From NCBI GenBank assembly GCA_017643845.1, contig JAEPMR010000019.1, forward strand, positions 1-45,093: a stretch of 45,093 nucleotides of DNA. Reading direction: 5' to 3'. A model generated the notes under the pieces. It was not told the origin of the DNA. It did not search any database and worked only from the letters and a program-made list of their open reading frames with translations. The translations under genes and the position numbers were made by a program. Position 1 is the stretch's first letter. Each line of letters begins with the position of its first letter. Origin of the DNA: Marivivens sp. (GTDB lineage: Bacteria > Pseudomonadota > Alphaproteobacteria > Rhodobacterales > Rhodobacteraceae). Positions 1-9,820 of this stretch are shown here, one piece after another.

Positions 1-1159
1 GGATCGGCAGGGCGAGATCGCTTTCGCGGGCGATGGAGCTTTCCTGCACGTTCACGACGGACACGATCTGATCAGCCTTGCCAGCGCAGTAGCGCAGGGC
101 AGCGAGGGTATCGGCGGTTTCCCCCGATTGGGAAACGAAAAGCGCCACTGTGCCTTTGGTGATCGGCGGCTCGCGGTAGCGGAATTCGGAGGCGACATCG
201 AGCTCGACAGGGATACGGGCGACCTGCTCGAACCAGTATTTCGCGACCATGCAGGCAAAATAAGCGGTGCCACAGGCGACCATCGTGAGGCGCTCGATCT
301 TGGTGAAGTCGAGGCCCGTGCCGGGGAGAGTGATCGTATCGTTCTGGATGTAATAGGAGAGGGCGTCGGCCAGAACAACAGGCTGTTCGGCGATTTCCTT
401 TGCCATGAAGTGCTTGTAGCCGCCTTTGTCGATCTGGGCGGTGTCGATCTGCACCAGTTTGACGGGGCGGTTGGCAAGATTGCCGTCGCTGTCGCGGATT
501 TCAATGCTGTCGCGGGTGAGGATCGCCCAATCGCCTTCGTCCAGATAGGTGATCTTGTCGGTCAGAGGTGCCAGCGCGATGGCGTCGGAGCCGACGAAAA
601 CCTCGCCATCACCGTGGCCGATTGCCAGCGGCGAGCCTTTGCGGGCGACAACCATGAGGTCGTCCTCGCCGGAGAAGAGGAAGGCCAGCGCGTAGGCACC
701 CTCAAGGCGGGCGATGGTTTGTTCGGCGGCGTCGCGCGGGGCGAGGCCCTGATCGCGGTAGTATTGGGCGAGGAGGGCGACGGTTTCTGTGTCTGTCTCT
801 GTTTGGTGGGCGATGCCGTTTTCAGCGAGGAAAGCCCGCAATTCGCGGAAGTTTTCGATGATGCCGTTATGGACGACGGCGACATCGGAGGCGCTGTGCG
901 GGTGGGTGTTCACGAGTGTCGGCGCGCCATGGGTGGCCCAGCGGGTATGACCGATGCCTGCGGTGCCTGCGAGCGGCTCGGTCACCAGCAGGTCGGCGAG
1001 ATTGTAGAGCTTGCCCACCGCGCGGCGGCGATCCAGCGCGCCGTCATTGACGGTGGCGATGCCTGCGCTGTCATAGCCGCGATATTCGAGCCGGCGGAGC
1101 GCTTCGACGAGGATTGGGGCAGCTTGGTGCTGGCCGAGGATGCCGACGATACCACACAT
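1..1159 (-). CDS. glmS: glutamine--fructose-6-phosphate aminotransferase (isomerizing), 3' end cut off
   Basis: Converts fructose-6-phosphate and glutamine to glucosamine-6-phosphate, the first committed step to UDP-GlcNAc for peptidoglycan and lipopolysaccharide. The protein starts MCGIVGILG, so Cys2 becomes the N-terminal nucleophile of the class II glutaminase domain once Met is removed. Further on VACGTAYFAC and VALFVSQSGE mark the first SIS (sugar isomerase) domain, and the last visible residues, ESSIARESDLALPI, still belong to it. About 386 of roughly 605 residues are in the window; the rest of the isomerase half lies beyond the left edge. The ATG follows the glmU stop codon after a single base, so the two genes are surely cotranscribed. 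The frame is open throughout with no sign of a frameshift. Confidence 0.96.
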   Translation of the reverse strand, partial: MCGIVGILGQHQAAPILVEALRRLEYRGYDSAGIATVNDGALDRRRAVGKLYNLADLLVTEPLAGTAGIGHTRWATHGAPTLVNTHPHSASDVAVVHNGIIENFRELRAFLAENGIAHQTETDTETVALLAQYYRDQGLAPRDAAEQTIARLEGAYALAFLFSGEDDLMVVARKGSPLAIGHGDGEVFVGSDAIALAPLTDKITYLDEGDWAILTRDSIEIRDSDGNLANRPVKLVQIDTAQIDKGGYKHFMAKEIAEQPVVLADALSYYIQNDTITLPGTGLDFTKIERLTMVACGTAYFACMVAKYWFEQVARIPVELDVASEFRYREPPITKGTVALFVSQSGETADTLAALRYCAGKADQIVSVVNVQESSIARESDLALPI

Positions 1160-1160
1160 G

Positions 1161-2510
1161 TTAATGCTCCTTCTTTGCGGACTTACGGGCGCGGAGCGAA
1201 TCCATCAGGCGCTTGCCGAGGCCGGGTTTGTTCACTTGTTTCGCACGGGCGATGGAGAGCGCGTCTGCGGGAATGTCCTGCGTGACGACTGAGCCGGAGC
1301 CAGTCAGGGCACGGTCGCCGACGGTGACGGGCGCTACGAGCATCGTGTTCGAGCCGATGAATGCCTCGCGGCCGATTGTGGTGCGATGTTTGAACACGCC
1401 ATCATAGTTGCAGGTGATCGTGCCTGCACCGATGTTGGTGCGTGCGCCCACAGAGGCATCGCCGATATAGGAGAGGTGATTGACTTTTGCGCCTTCGTCG
1501 ATGGTGGCGTTCTTGATCTCGCAGAAATTGCCGACATGGACATCTTCGGCCAGTTCCGCGCCGGGGCGGAGACGGGCGAAGGGGCCGACGGTTGCGCCAC
1601 GGCTGACGTGGCAGCCCTCGAGATGGGAAAATGCGCGGATGCGCACGCCGCTCTCAATCGTAACATCAGGGCCGAAGATGACATTCGGTTCGATAATGCT
1701 GTCGCGTCCGACGACGGTGTCATGGGCAAAGAATACGGTATCGGGGGCCGTGAGGGTCACACCATTTTCGAGGGCTTCGGCACGGGCGCGGGTCTGAAAT
1801 GCGGCTTCGGCGTCTGCCAGCTGTGCGCGGCTGTTGACGCCCATGGTTTCGGCTTCGTCACACACGACGGCGGTTGCAGTCAGACCGCGCGCATTGGCGA
1901 TGGCGATGATGTCGGTGAGATAATATTCACCCGAGGCATTGTCATTGCCGACTGCGTCGATCAGGGAAAAGAGGTTTTCTGCCTCGGCGCAGATCACGCC
2001 GGAATTGCACAGGGTGATTGCGCGCTCTTCCGGGCTTGCATCTTTGAATTCGACGATTGCCTCTAGGCGGTCATCGGTCATTTTGAGCCGTCCGTAACGG
2101 CCCGGATCGCGGGCTTCGAACCCCAGAACGACGACAGCGTGGTCACGGCGCGCCGCGCGCATCGCTTCGAGGGTTTCGGCGCGGATAAAAGGGGTGTCGC
2201 CATACAGAACAAAGACATCACCTGTGACACCCTCCAGCGCGGATCGGGCCTGTTGCACCGCGTGGGCGGTGCCGAGCTGTTCGGTTTGCTCGACGGTGAG
2301 CGCATCCGGCTCCCATGCCTGAACGGTCGATGTCACGGCTGCGCTGCCGTGGCCTGTGACAACGACGATCCGGTCAGCGCCGATGGCACTGGCCGTTTTC
2401 ATCGTATGGACAACGAGGGGCGCGCCAGCCACCTGATGGAGAACCTTTGGCAGGTCCGAATTCATGCGGGTGCCTTGGCCCGCTGCCAGAATAACGCAAG
2501 AAATGCTCAT
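1161..2510 (-). CDS. glmU: bifunctional GlcNAc-1-phosphate uridyltransferase / glucosamine-1-phosphate acetyltransferase
   Basis: Catalyses the last two steps of UDP-GlcNAc synthesis in the cytoplasm. Seen: the nucleotidyltransferase signature LAAGQGTRM (residues 8-16) followed by LPKVLH, VLYGDTPFI with the metal-binding Asp, and a C-terminal left-handed beta helix rich in hexapeptide repeats (NVIFGPDVTIESGVRI, VHVGNFCEIKNATI, HLSYIGDASVGARTNIGAGT). At 449 residues it is close to the E. coli protein. The frame is open further upstream, but the ATG at 2510 is preferred because MSISCVILAAGQG aligns with family N-termini and a GAGG motif sits just upstream. It lies immediately before glmS in one transcription unit and diverges from gph; the roughly 120-bp gap to gph must hold both promoters. 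Confidence 0.97.
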   Translation of the reverse strand: MSISCVILAAGQGTRMNSDLPKVLHQVAGAPLVVHTMKTASAIGADRIVVVTGHGSAAVTSTVQAWEPDALTVEQTEQLGTAHAVQQARSALEGVTGDVFVLYGDTPFIRAETLEAMRAARRDHAVVVLGFEARDPGRYGRLKMTDDRLEAIVEFKDASPEERAITLCNSGVICAEAENLFSLIDAVGNDNASGEYYLTDIIAIANARGLTATAVVCDEAETMGVNSRAQLADAEAAFQTRARAEALENGVTLTAPDTVFFAHDTVVGRDSIIEPNVIFGPDVTIESGVRIRAFSHLEGCHVSRGATVGPFARLRPGAELAEDVHVGNFCEIKNATIDEGAKVNHLSYIGDASVGARTNIGAGTITCNYDGVFKHRTTIGREAFIGSNTMLVAPVTVGDRALTGSGSVVTQDIPADALSIARAKQVNKPGLGKRLMDSLRARKSAKKEH

Positions 2511-2632
2511 AATGCCTCGATCAAACCGATTTTTCACTCTTACTACATGGCTTTGGCTGCGGCGCAAGCGAAGTGGCTTCACAAGACCTTTCGAAACGTT
2601 ACATCTGCGGGGATGTGAAAGGAATGTCACCT

Positions 2633-3295
2633 ATGCGAACTGTGATTTTTGACCTCGATGGAACATTGGCGGATACCAGCCGAGACCTGATCAATGCTGC
2701 GAATGTTTGTTTTCGGGAATTGGGGCTGGGGGATGTCTTGGATCCGCTGACCGACGGCTGGGTCGGGATGCAGGGTGGAAAAGCGATGCTGAGAGAGGGG
2801 TTTCGCCGGACAGCAAGTCATGGCGATGCGGAGATCGAGCGCCAGTATCCGCGTTTGCTGGAGGCGTATTCGGAGGCATTGGATCATTACAGCGTTCTTT
2901 TCCCAGGGGTAGAGATTGCTGTGCAGGCACTGGCGCGGCAGGGCTACAGGGTCGGGATTTGCACCAATAAACCTGAGGCACTGGCCGAACGTCTAATGGT
3001 GAGCCTTGGCGTCAGGGATATGTTCGGTGCACTGGTGGGGGCGGATACACTGCCGGTGCGCAAGCCGGATCCGGCACCGCTTCGGGAAACCATACGTCGG
3101 GTGGGCGGTGATCCGGCGCGCGCGGTGCTCGTGGGCGATACGGTAACGGATCGCGATACGGCGCGGGCAGCGGGAGTTGCGTCCATCCTTGTGACATTCG
3201 GACCGCTGGGGGCCGCGGTGCGTGATCTCATGCCGAATGCCCTGCTGGAGGACTATGCAGAGTTGCCAGAGGTCGTTTCAGGGCTGATCGGCTGA
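2633..3295 (+). CDS. gph: phosphoglycolate phosphatase (HAD superfamily)
   Basis: A HAD-type hydrolase that probably removes 2-phosphoglycolate formed by DNA repair or Rubisco oxygenation. Seen: motif I FDLDGT (Asp7 nucleophile, Asp9), motif II in GICTNK, motif III Lys in VRKPDP, and motif IV LVGDTVTDRDTAR. The 220-residue length fits the GPH group. The ATG at 2633 has AAGGA nine bases upstream; an in-frame ATG at 2624 would abut that same ribosome binding site, so 2633 is chosen. The last 43 bases overlap, tail to tail, the end of the MmgE/PrpD gene on the other strand. Substrate is inferred from family resemblance; other small phosphate esters are possible. Confidence 0.85.
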   Translation: MRTVIFDLDGTLADTSRDLINAANVCFRELGLGDVLDPLTDGWVGMQGGKAMLREGFRRTASHGDAEIERQYPRLLEAYSEALDHYSVLFPGVEIAVQALARQGYRVGICTNKPEALAERLMVSLGVRDMFGALVGADTLPVRKPDPAPLRETIRRVGGDPARAVLVGDTVTDRDTARAAGVASILVTFGPLGAAVRDLMPNALLEDYAELPEVVSGLIG

Positions 3296-4596
3296 GAGAG
3301 CAGTTGCGAAAGAGGGGCAAGCGACGTGGTTTCGAGCCGGTCGATTGCGTTTTCGATAGCTGTGGCACGGTCGGCGCCGACGGCGGGAACCGCAAGAGAT
3401 CGGAATTTCGTGCGCAGTTCAGCCTCGCTTGGAGGGGATGTGGCGTCCCAGCGGGGTTCGTGCCAGTCGCTTTGCAATTTAGTTCCGTCCTTCAAAACCA
3501 AGGTCGTGCGGGCGAGGCGGCGATTGGGGAAGGCGGCGTTTGCTTTGTCAGCTTCGCGCATGATCATGCTGTCTGAGAGGCGGAGAATTTCTGGGTCGGT
3601 GAGTGCGTCATCGGAAATGTCTGCGGGGGTTATTCCGCCGCGCACCATGGCGATAGCGCAGGGGAAGGATGTGGAATATTGTGCTTCCTCGGTCGATGCA
3701 GGACGTCGGGTCGCGAGGCGCGTGGATTCGTGGAAGGTCTCGACCTCGATCCGCGCGACCTGATCCGAGGTCAGATCATGCTGCCGGCGCAGCGTCAGGA
3801 GGCTTTCGACGGGAGGTTGTGCCCAGCGGCAGACGGGGTATGGCTTGAAATACTGCTCCATGATGGCCCAACGGCTGCCCAGATCGGCCCAGACGGCGGG
3901 CGTGTCTTCAACGGTGATCGCGGGTGCACCGGTAAAGCCGCGTGCTGCGAGGTCGATTGCCGAGACACCGCACATCGCGCCCCAGCCGGAGCCGTCCTTG
4001 AGCATGGTCGGGTGGTCGATGCAGCGCATCATCTGGCTGCGGGGGCCGTGGTATTCGGCAATGCCGAGGGCGTGGCGGGCCTGAGTGTGGGACAAGCCCG
4101 CGATTCGGGCTCCTGCGGCAGCGACGGTGACGGCACCCCAGCTACCGGATGTGTGGTAGTCCGGGGCAGTGGCGTGCTGGGCTTCGGAGACGCGTGCGCC
4201 AAACTCGTAGCCGACGGCCAAAGCGGTGAGAAGATCACGTCCGTCTGCAGTGTGCCGGTGCGCCAGCGGCCAAAGACCGGCGAAGGTGGGGCAGCCGATG
4301 TGACCCTTGGCCGGATTGTAGCCGTCGTGCCCGTCAAGCGCGTCAATGGTCATTCCGGCAGCCAAGGCGACGCCTGAAGCGCTTGCGCTGCGGGTATCGA
4401 GCAGCATCGGAAGATTGCCGCCGAATTCGGCGTGGGCGTGATCACCGATGATGCGGCTGAGCCTCGTTTGTGCGCCGCCGATGGCAATACCGACCAGATC
4501 GAGAAGGCAAAGGCGGACGCGGGATCGGCATTCAGGAGGAAGATCCTCCCATATAAAGGTGAGCGCGAAGTCGAGTGGTGCAGGCATATGGGTCAT
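3253..4596 (-). CDS. MmgE/PrpD family protein
   Basis: A 447-residue protein of the MmgE/PrpD fold (2-methylcitrate dehydratase PrpD, immune-responsive IRG1 and relatives). Family-like stretches include LCLLDLVGIAIGG near the N-terminus, TIDALDGHDGYNPAKGHIGCPTFAGLWPLAH around residues 80-110, and FKPYPVCRWAQPPVESLL around 250, the usual KxYPxC/HxxxHPxxDA-like region. There is no prpB, prpC or acnD nearby, so a role in the methylcitrate cycle cannot be assumed and the substrate is unknown. The ATG at 4596 has a GGAGG five bases upstream; the next in-frame ATG (4587) is too far from it. It faces gph and their coding sequences overlap by 43 bases. It diverges from the aminotransferase at 4715. 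Confidence 0.85.
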   Translation of the reverse strand: MTHMPAPLDFALTFIWEDLPPECRSRVRLCLLDLVGIAIGGAQTRLSRIIGDHAHAEFGGNLPMLLDTRSASASGVALAAGMTIDALDGHDGYNPAKGHIGCPTFAGLWPLAHRHTADGRDLLTALAVGYEFGARVSEAQHATAPDYHTSGSWGAVTVAAAGARIAGLSHTQARHALGIAEYHGPRSQMMRCIDHPTMLKDGSGWGAMCGVSAIDLAARGFTGAPAITVEDTPAVWADLGSRWAIMEQYFKPYPVCRWAQPPVESLLTLRRQHDLTSDQVARIEVETFHESTRLATRRPASTEEAQYSTSFPCAIAMVRGGITPADISDDALTDPEILRLSDSMIMREADKANAAFPNRRLARTTLVLKDGTKLQSDWHEPRWDATSPPSEAELRTKFRSLAVPAVGADRATAIENAIDRLETTSLAPLSQLLSQPISPETTSGNSA

Positions 4597-4714
4597 CAGG
4601 GCCTCCGTCTTTTTAAAGCGTCGGACAAGGGGCGGACGGAGTCTGGATCAATCGCGACATGGGGGGTCGCAGCACGGCATTGACGGGGCCGGTGCATCCC
4701 CCCAGAGTGCGCGC

Positions 4715-5914
4715 ATGAAAGAGATATTCAAAGGTAGCTTCACCCAGCAAGAACCGATTCCCGACGAGGGAATCGCGGCGGCGTTGGAGGTAATGAAAAC
4801 CGGACGCTTACATCGGTATAATACTGTCGAGGGCGAGATCGCACATACGGCGCTGTTGGAGGAGGAATTCGCGGCGCTGACGGGTGCGAAATATTGCCTC
4901 GCAGTTGCGTCCGGCGGTTATGCGATGACCACCGCGCTGCGGGCCTGTGGCGTCGAGCCGGGTGATCCGGTTTTGACGAACGCATTTACATTGGCTCCTG
5001 TGCCGGGGGCGATTGCGGCAGTGGGCGGGAGGCCGGTGTTTGTCGGTGTGACGGACGGTCTGGTGATTGACCTCGATGATCTTGAGGAAAAGATTGATCA
5101 GGCGCATGTGCTGCTGTTGTCGCATATGCGGGGCCATATCTGCGATATGGAACGGCTCATGCAGATCTGCGATGAGGCCGGTGTGACCGTGATCGAAGAT
5201 TGTGCGCACACGATGGGAGCCGATTGGAACGGTGTCCCGTCGGGGCGGTGGGGCAAGTTCGGTTGTTATTCCACCCAGACCTATAAGCATGTGAACTCCG
5301 GTGAGGGGGGCTTCCTCATTACCGATGATGAAGAAGGCATAGCGCGGGCGATCATCCTCTCTGGGAGCTATATGCTTTACGAACGACATCGTGCGGCACC
5401 ATCGCGGGAGGTGTTTGAGCGGGTGAAGTACGTCACGCCGAATATTTCGGGGCGTATGGACAATCTGCGTGCGGCGATTCTGCGCCCGCAGATCAAGGAT
5501 TTGCCGCGGCAGTGCAAACGGTGGAACGCGCTATACAAGATCGTTGAGGACGGCCTGCGGAACACGCCCGGAATTGGGATCGTGGAGCGCCCCGAAAAGG
5601 AAGGTTATGTGGCTTCGTCAATCCAGTTTCTATTGCCGGATTGGACGCCGGAATCGGTGCAAGCGTTTCTGAAAGGGTGTGCAGCGCGCGGGGTGGAATT
5701 GAAATGGTTCGGTGGTGCCGAGCCGGTCGGTTTTACGTCCCGATATGACAGTTGGCGATATGCCGAGAGCCACCCCATGCCGAAGACAGACAAGGTTTTG
5801 GCGGGACTGATCGACATGCGGCTGCCGCTGACTTTCAGTGCAGAGGATTGCACACAAATCGCGCGGATCATTCGCGATGAGGCGATGGCGCGACATGCCG
5901 CCGCGGCAGAGTAG
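4715..5914 (+). CDS. DegT/DnrJ/EryC1/StrS-type PLP-dependent aminotransferase
   Basis: A 399-residue fold type I PLP enzyme of the sugar/cyclitol aminotransferase family, which usually transfers an amino group to a nucleotide-linked keto-sugar. Seen: VASGGYAMTTAL (phosphate binding), IEDCAHTMGA with Asp162 for the pyridine nitrogen, and TYKHVNSGEGGF with Lys191 as the expected Schiff-base lysine. The ATG at 4715 begins the family-like N-terminus (FTQQEPIPDEGIAAAL); the frame stays open upstream but that part looks non-coding. The ribosome binding site is weak. No sugar-nucleotide epimerase, dehydratase or glycosyltransferase neighbours are present, so the substrate is not inferable and it may act outside a dedicated polysaccharide cluster. 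Confidence 0.85.
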   Translation: MKEIFKGSFTQQEPIPDEGIAAALEVMKTGRLHRYNTVEGEIAHTALLEEEFAALTGAKYCLAVASGGYAMTTALRACGVEPGDPVLTNAFTLAPVPGAIAAVGGRPVFVGVTDGLVIDLDDLEEKIDQAHVLLLSHMRGHICDMERLMQICDEAGVTVIEDCAHTMGADWNGVPSGRWGKFGCYSTQTYKHVNSGEGGFLITDDEEGIARAIILSGSYMLYERHRAAPSREVFERVKYVTPNISGRMDNLRAAILRPQIKDLPRQCKRWNALYKIVEDGLRNTPGIGIVERPEKEGYVASSIQFLLPDWTPESVQAFLKGCAARGVELKWFGGAEPVGFTSRYDSWRYAESHPMPKTDKVLAGLIDMRLPLTFSAEDCTQIARIIRDEAMARHAAAAE

Positions 5915-5979
5915 GACCGCCTGCACAAAATAAGCGGGTAAGAGGCGCGTTTTTCGGTATATATATCAGCGTGGCTCGG

Positions 5980-6008
5980 TTGACCCTTTCAGGGTGCGGC
6001 GGTATGCA
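5980..6008 (+). promoter_or_regulatory. candidate sigma-70-type promoter for the nuo cluster
   Basis: TTGACC at 5980-5985 and TATGCA at 6003-6008 are separated by exactly 17 bases. The -35 matches consensus at five of six positions, the -10 at only three. It would start transcription near 6015, upstream of a hairpin and the nuoA ribosome binding site. It is the best candidate in the 174-base gap after the aminotransferase gene, but is only a pattern match. Confidence 0.4.
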
Positions 6009-6032
6009 CAGGCCAGCCAACTGACGTCTGGT

Positions 6033-6068
6033 GCGGGTTCCAGCGCGAGAGCGCTTGCGGAACCACGC
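6033..6068 (+). other. hairpin in the nuoA leader
   Basis: GGTTCC (6036-6041) AGCGC gaga GCGCT tgc GGAACC (6059-6064) forms a stem with one three-base bulge; three further pairs (6033-6035 with 6066-6068, A6065 bulged) extend it. It lies between the predicted start site and the AAAGGA ribosome binding site at 6077-6082. There is no U-tract, so it is not a terminator. It may stabilise the 5' end of the long nuo mRNA or bind a regulator. Confidence 0.5.
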
Positions 6069-6088
6069 GGCATGAGAAAGGAACAGTC

Positions 6089-6978
<890 letters not shown>

Positions 6979-6990
6979 GGGAGCGACGAG

Positions 6991-7599
6991 ATGTCTGATG
7001 CGCTGAAAGAACTGGGCGAGCTTCTCGAGCTGAAGCGGAAAGATTGTGTGCTCGGCTGGGACGTGACCCATGACGAGTTGAACGTGGATGTCGCGCCGTC
7101 GAACCTCGTGGCGTTTGTCGAGTTTCTGAAAACGGACAGCAATTGCCAGTTTTCGAGCCTCGTGGACATTACGGCAGTGGATTATCCGGGCCGTGCAAAG
7201 CGGTTCGATGTCGTTTATCACCTGCTGTCGATGTACCAAAACCATCGCATTCGTCTGCGGGTTTCGGTGCGTGAAGAGGATATGGTCCCCTCTATCATTG
7301 AGGTGCATCCGAGCGCCAACTGGTTCGAGCGCGAGATATTCGACATGTTCGGGATCCTGTTTTCGGGTCACCCCGATCTGCGCCGCATCCTTACCGATTA
7401 CGGGTTCCGTGGACACCCGCTGCGCAAGGATTTCCCGACCACCGGCTATACCGAAGTGCGGTATGACGAAGTGCAAAAACGTGTGGTTTATGAGCCGGTA
7501 AAGCTGGTTCAGGAGTATCGTCAGTTCGATTTCATGAGCCCGTGGGAAGGGGCGGAATATATCCTTCCGGGCGATGATAAGGCCGAGGCCAAAGGGTAG
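6991..7599 (+). CDS. nuoC: NADH-quinone oxidoreductase subunit C
   Basis: The 30-kDa-type subunit of the peripheral arm, which packs against NuoD near the quinone site; it binds no cofactor. The 202-residue protein shows the family signature [22 protein letters not shown] followed by [13 protein letters not shown] separate nuoC (not fused to nuoD as in E. coli) is normal for Alphaproteobacteria. A GGGAG motif precedes the ATG. Unusually, the gene that follows is a sulfotransferase rather than nuoD. Confidence 0.97.
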   Translation: MSDALKELGELLELKRKDCVLGWDVTHDELNVDVAPSNLVAFVEFLKTDSNCQFSSLVDITAVDYPGRAKRFDVVYHLLSMYQNHRIRLRVSVREEDMVPSIIEVHPSANWFEREIFDMFGILFSGHPDLRRILTDYGFRGHPLRKDFPTTGYTEVRYDEVQKRVVYEPVKLVQEYRQFDFMSPWEGAEYILPGDDKAEAKG

Positions 7600-7608
7600 G
7601 CACGGCGC

Positions 7609-8520
7609 ATGGCGAAACCCACTCTCCTCTACGGCGTAGGCGCGACGAAAGCTGGCACGAGCTGGCTTTATCGCCTGCTCGACGACCACCCGGAATGTCA
7701 TGTCCGGGCGGTTAAGGAGGCGCATTACTGGAACAGCGAAACGCCGGAGCAACGACAGCGCCGTGTGGAGGTGCTGACGCGCCAGCTGCAAGGTCTTGAG
7801 CATGATCGGCAGGCGGCAGTCGCGCGCGGCAATGGTCAAAAGGCTGCCAATCTGGATCGCCGGATAGCAGCGATTGCGGGGCTGATCGACGTGATGCGGG
7901 GCGATGTCGCGGATCATCGGGCCTATGTGAATTGGCTGTCGGCAGGGTGCGGCAAGGCGCAGCGTCTGATTGGTGATGTGACACCGGCTTATGGGCTGTT
8001 GTCGACTGAGCGGCTGCGTGAGATGCTCGCCGTCTGGAAGGGGCCGGTGCGGGTCGTTTACCTTATCCGTGATCCGCTGGAGCGGCTGTGGTCTCATGTG
8101 CGGATGGATGCTGAGAGACGAATGCAGGCGGGCGATGATTTTGCGGCGAAGGCGCATGGAATTTTCGACCGGCTCTTGGCGCGGACGGGTGAAATGCAGA
8201 TCTGGCGGCGTGGAGACTATCGCGCGGCCATCCGCAAGCTGACCGAGGCTGTGCCTGCGGGTGGTTTGCTGATCGGGTTTACTGAGCAGATGTTTTCGGG
8301 CGAAGGGCGTGCGCGGATTTACGATTTCCTCGGGATCACCGCAGGAGCGGATGATGTGGCCGAAGACAGGCTGGTACATCCCAGCCGGGGGCTCGATCTG
8401 GATGACGCGCGTGCGGAACGTGCGGTGAATATGCTGAAAGTTCAATATAATTGGGTGGCCGAGAATGTCGGCACTCTTCCTGCCGTCTGGCAGGCCAACC
8501 TTGCGAGGGCAAGCGCATGA
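7609..8520 (+). CDS. sulfotransferase family protein inserted between nuoC and nuoD
   Basis: A 303-residue protein with the PAPS-dependent sulfotransferase fold. The N-terminal [19 protein letters not shown] is a typical 5'-phosphosulfate binding loop, and [21 protein letters not shown] around residue 145-165 is the 3'-phosphate binding region with the expected Arg and Ser. The acceptor is unknown; bacterial members sulfate glycans, lipids or peptides. It starts nine bases after nuoC and its TGA overlaps the nuoD ATG (ATGA), so it is translated as part of the nuo message although no role in complex I is known for this family. Codon use looks like that of its neighbours, with no obvious sign of recent transfer. 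Confidence 0.88.
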   Translation: MAKPTLLYGVGATKAGTSWLYRLLDDHPECHVRAVKEAHYWNSETPEQRQRRVEVLTRQLQGLEHDRQAAVARGNGQKAANLDRRIAAIAGLIDVMRGDVADHRAYVNWLSAGCGKAQRLIGDVTPAYGLLSTERLREMLAVWKGPVRVVYLIRDPLERLWSHVRMDAERRMQAGDDFAAKAHGIFDRLLARTGEMQIWRRGDYRAAIRKLTEAVPAGGLLIGFTEQMFSGEGRARIYDFLGITAGADDVAEDRLVHPSRGLDLDDARAERAVNMLKVQYNWVAENVGTLPAVWQANLARASA

Positions 8521-9740
8521 TGGACGGAACCAAGGGATTTGAAGACGCCACCACAGGCGAACAGAAGATCCGGAATTTCAACATCAACTTCGGACCGCAG
8601 CACCCGGCTGCGCACGGCGTTTTGCGTCTGGTGCTGGAGCTGGACGGCGAGATCGTCGAGCGTTGCGATCCGCATATCGGGCTGCTGCATCGCGGCACAG
8701 AAAAGCTGATGGAGAGCCGCACCTACCTGCAAAACCTGCCCTATTTCGACCGGCTCGACTACGTGGCGCCGATGAATCAGGAGCACGCGTGGTGTCTGGC
8801 GATTGAAAAGCTGACGGGCGTGGAAGTGCCGCGCCGCGCGTCACTGATCCGCGTGCTCTATTCCGAGATCGGCCGTGTGTTGAACCACCTGCTGAACGTC
8901 ACCACGCAGGCCATGGACGTCGGCGCGCTGACGCCGCCGCTCTGGGGCTTTGAAGAGCGTGAAAAGCTGATGATTTTCTACGAACGGGCTTGTGGCGCGC
9001 GGCTTCACGCGGCGTACTTCCGTCCGGGCGGCGTGCATCAGGACCTGCCGGATGCACTGTTGAACGATATTGAAGCCTGGGCGAAGGAATTCCCCAAGGT
9101 GATCGACGATATCGACGGACTGTTGACCGAAAACCGGATTTTCAAGCAGCGGAACGTGGATATTGGCGTCGTGAGCGAAGAAGAAATCCAGCAATGGGGA
9201 TTTTCGGGCGTGATGGTGCGCGGCTCTGGTCTGGCGTGGGATTTGCGGCGCGCACAGCCCTATGAGTGCTACGACGAGTTCGAGTTCCAGATCCCTGTGG
9301 GCAAGAATGGCGACTGTTATGATCGCTACCTGTGCCGCATGGAAGAGATGCGCCAATCGACCTCGATCATCTTGCAGGCGATCGAGAAGTTGCGTGCCCC
9401 TGAAGGGCAGGGTGATGTTCTGGCCCGCGGCAAGATCACGCCTCCGAAGCGTTCGGACATGAAGCAATCGATGGAAGCGCTGATCCATCACTTCAAGCTT
9501 TATACCGAAGGGTTCCATGTGCCTGAGGGCGAGGTTTATGCCGCTGTAGAAGCGCCGAAGGGTGAGTTTGGCGTCTATCTGGTGGCAGACGGTTCAAACA
9601 AACCCTACCGCGCCAAGCTACGTGCGCCGGGCTATCTGCATCTTCAGGCGATGGATCACATCTGCAAGGGCCACCAGCTGGCTGATGTTTCGGCAATTAT
9701 TGGCACGATGGACGTCGTGTTTGGGGAAATTGACCGGTGA
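8517..9740 (+). CDS. nuoD: NADH-quinone oxidoreductase subunit D
   Basis: The 49-kDa-type subunit, related to the large subunit of NiFe hydrogenases, which forms most of the ubiquinone cavity with NuoB. The 407-residue protein contains [34 protein letters not shown] and [17 protein letters not shown], all diagnostic; the His of GPQHPAAHG lines the quinone site. The ATG at 8517 overlaps the sulfotransferase stop by four bases and has GAGGG seven bases upstream. The frame is open upstream, inside the sulfotransferase gene, but that segment is not NuoD-like. Its stop overlaps the GTG of a 27-codon frame. Confidence 0.97.
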   Translation: MMDGTKGFEDATTGEQKIRNFNINFGPQHPAAHGVLRLVLELDGEIVERCDPHIGLLHRGTEKLMESRTYLQNLPYFDRLDYVAPMNQEHAWCLAIEKLTGVEVPRRASLIRVLYSEIGRVLNHLLNVTTQAMDVGALTPPLWGFEEREKLMIFYERACGARLHAAYFRPGGVHQDLPDALLNDIEAWAKEFPKVIDDIDGLLTENRIFKQRNVDIGVVSEEEIQQWGFSGVMVRGSGLAWDLRRAQPYECYDEFEFQIPVGKNGDCYDRYLCRMEEMRQSTSIILQAIEKLRAPEGQGDVLARGKITPPKRSDMKQSMEALIHHFKLYTEGFHVPEGEVYAAVEAPKGEFGVYLVADGSNKPYRAKLRAPGYLHLQAMDHICKGHQLADVSAIIGTMDVVFGEIDR

Positions 9741-9820
9741 TCCGCGAGGAAACCGGACATTGTGACACTACTTTCGCTGGCTGCGGTTCGCTGCCGGCAC
9801 AGACCAAAGGTTCGATCTGA
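9737..9820 (+). CDS. 27-codon frame coupled to nuoD and nuoE, function unknown
   Basis: A short frame fills exactly the gap between nuoD and nuoE. It starts with GTG at 9737, whose last two bases begin the nuoD stop (GTGA), and ends with TGA at 9818-9820, whose last base starts the nuoE ATG (TGATG). A GGGGA motif lies about nine bases upstream of the GTG. The predicted peptide starts [10 protein letters not shown], contains two cysteines and ends QTKGSI; it has no membrane segment. I do not recognise it. Start and stop overlaps on both sides are what one expects of a translated frame that keeps ribosomes flowing into nuoE, but chance cannot be excluded at this size. Confidence 0.45.
   Translation: MIREETGHCDTTFAGCGSLPAQTKGSI

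Noticed and set aside
128-1285. Long plus-strand frame opposite glmS and the end of glmU
   Set aside because: Shadow of glmS; the minus strand reads a clear GlmS protein from 1159 to the window edge.
5983-5995. ACCCT-TTC-AGGGT short inverted repeat
   Set aside because: Five pairs with a three-base loop, overlapping the predicted -35 and upstream of the likely start site, so it would not be in the RNA.
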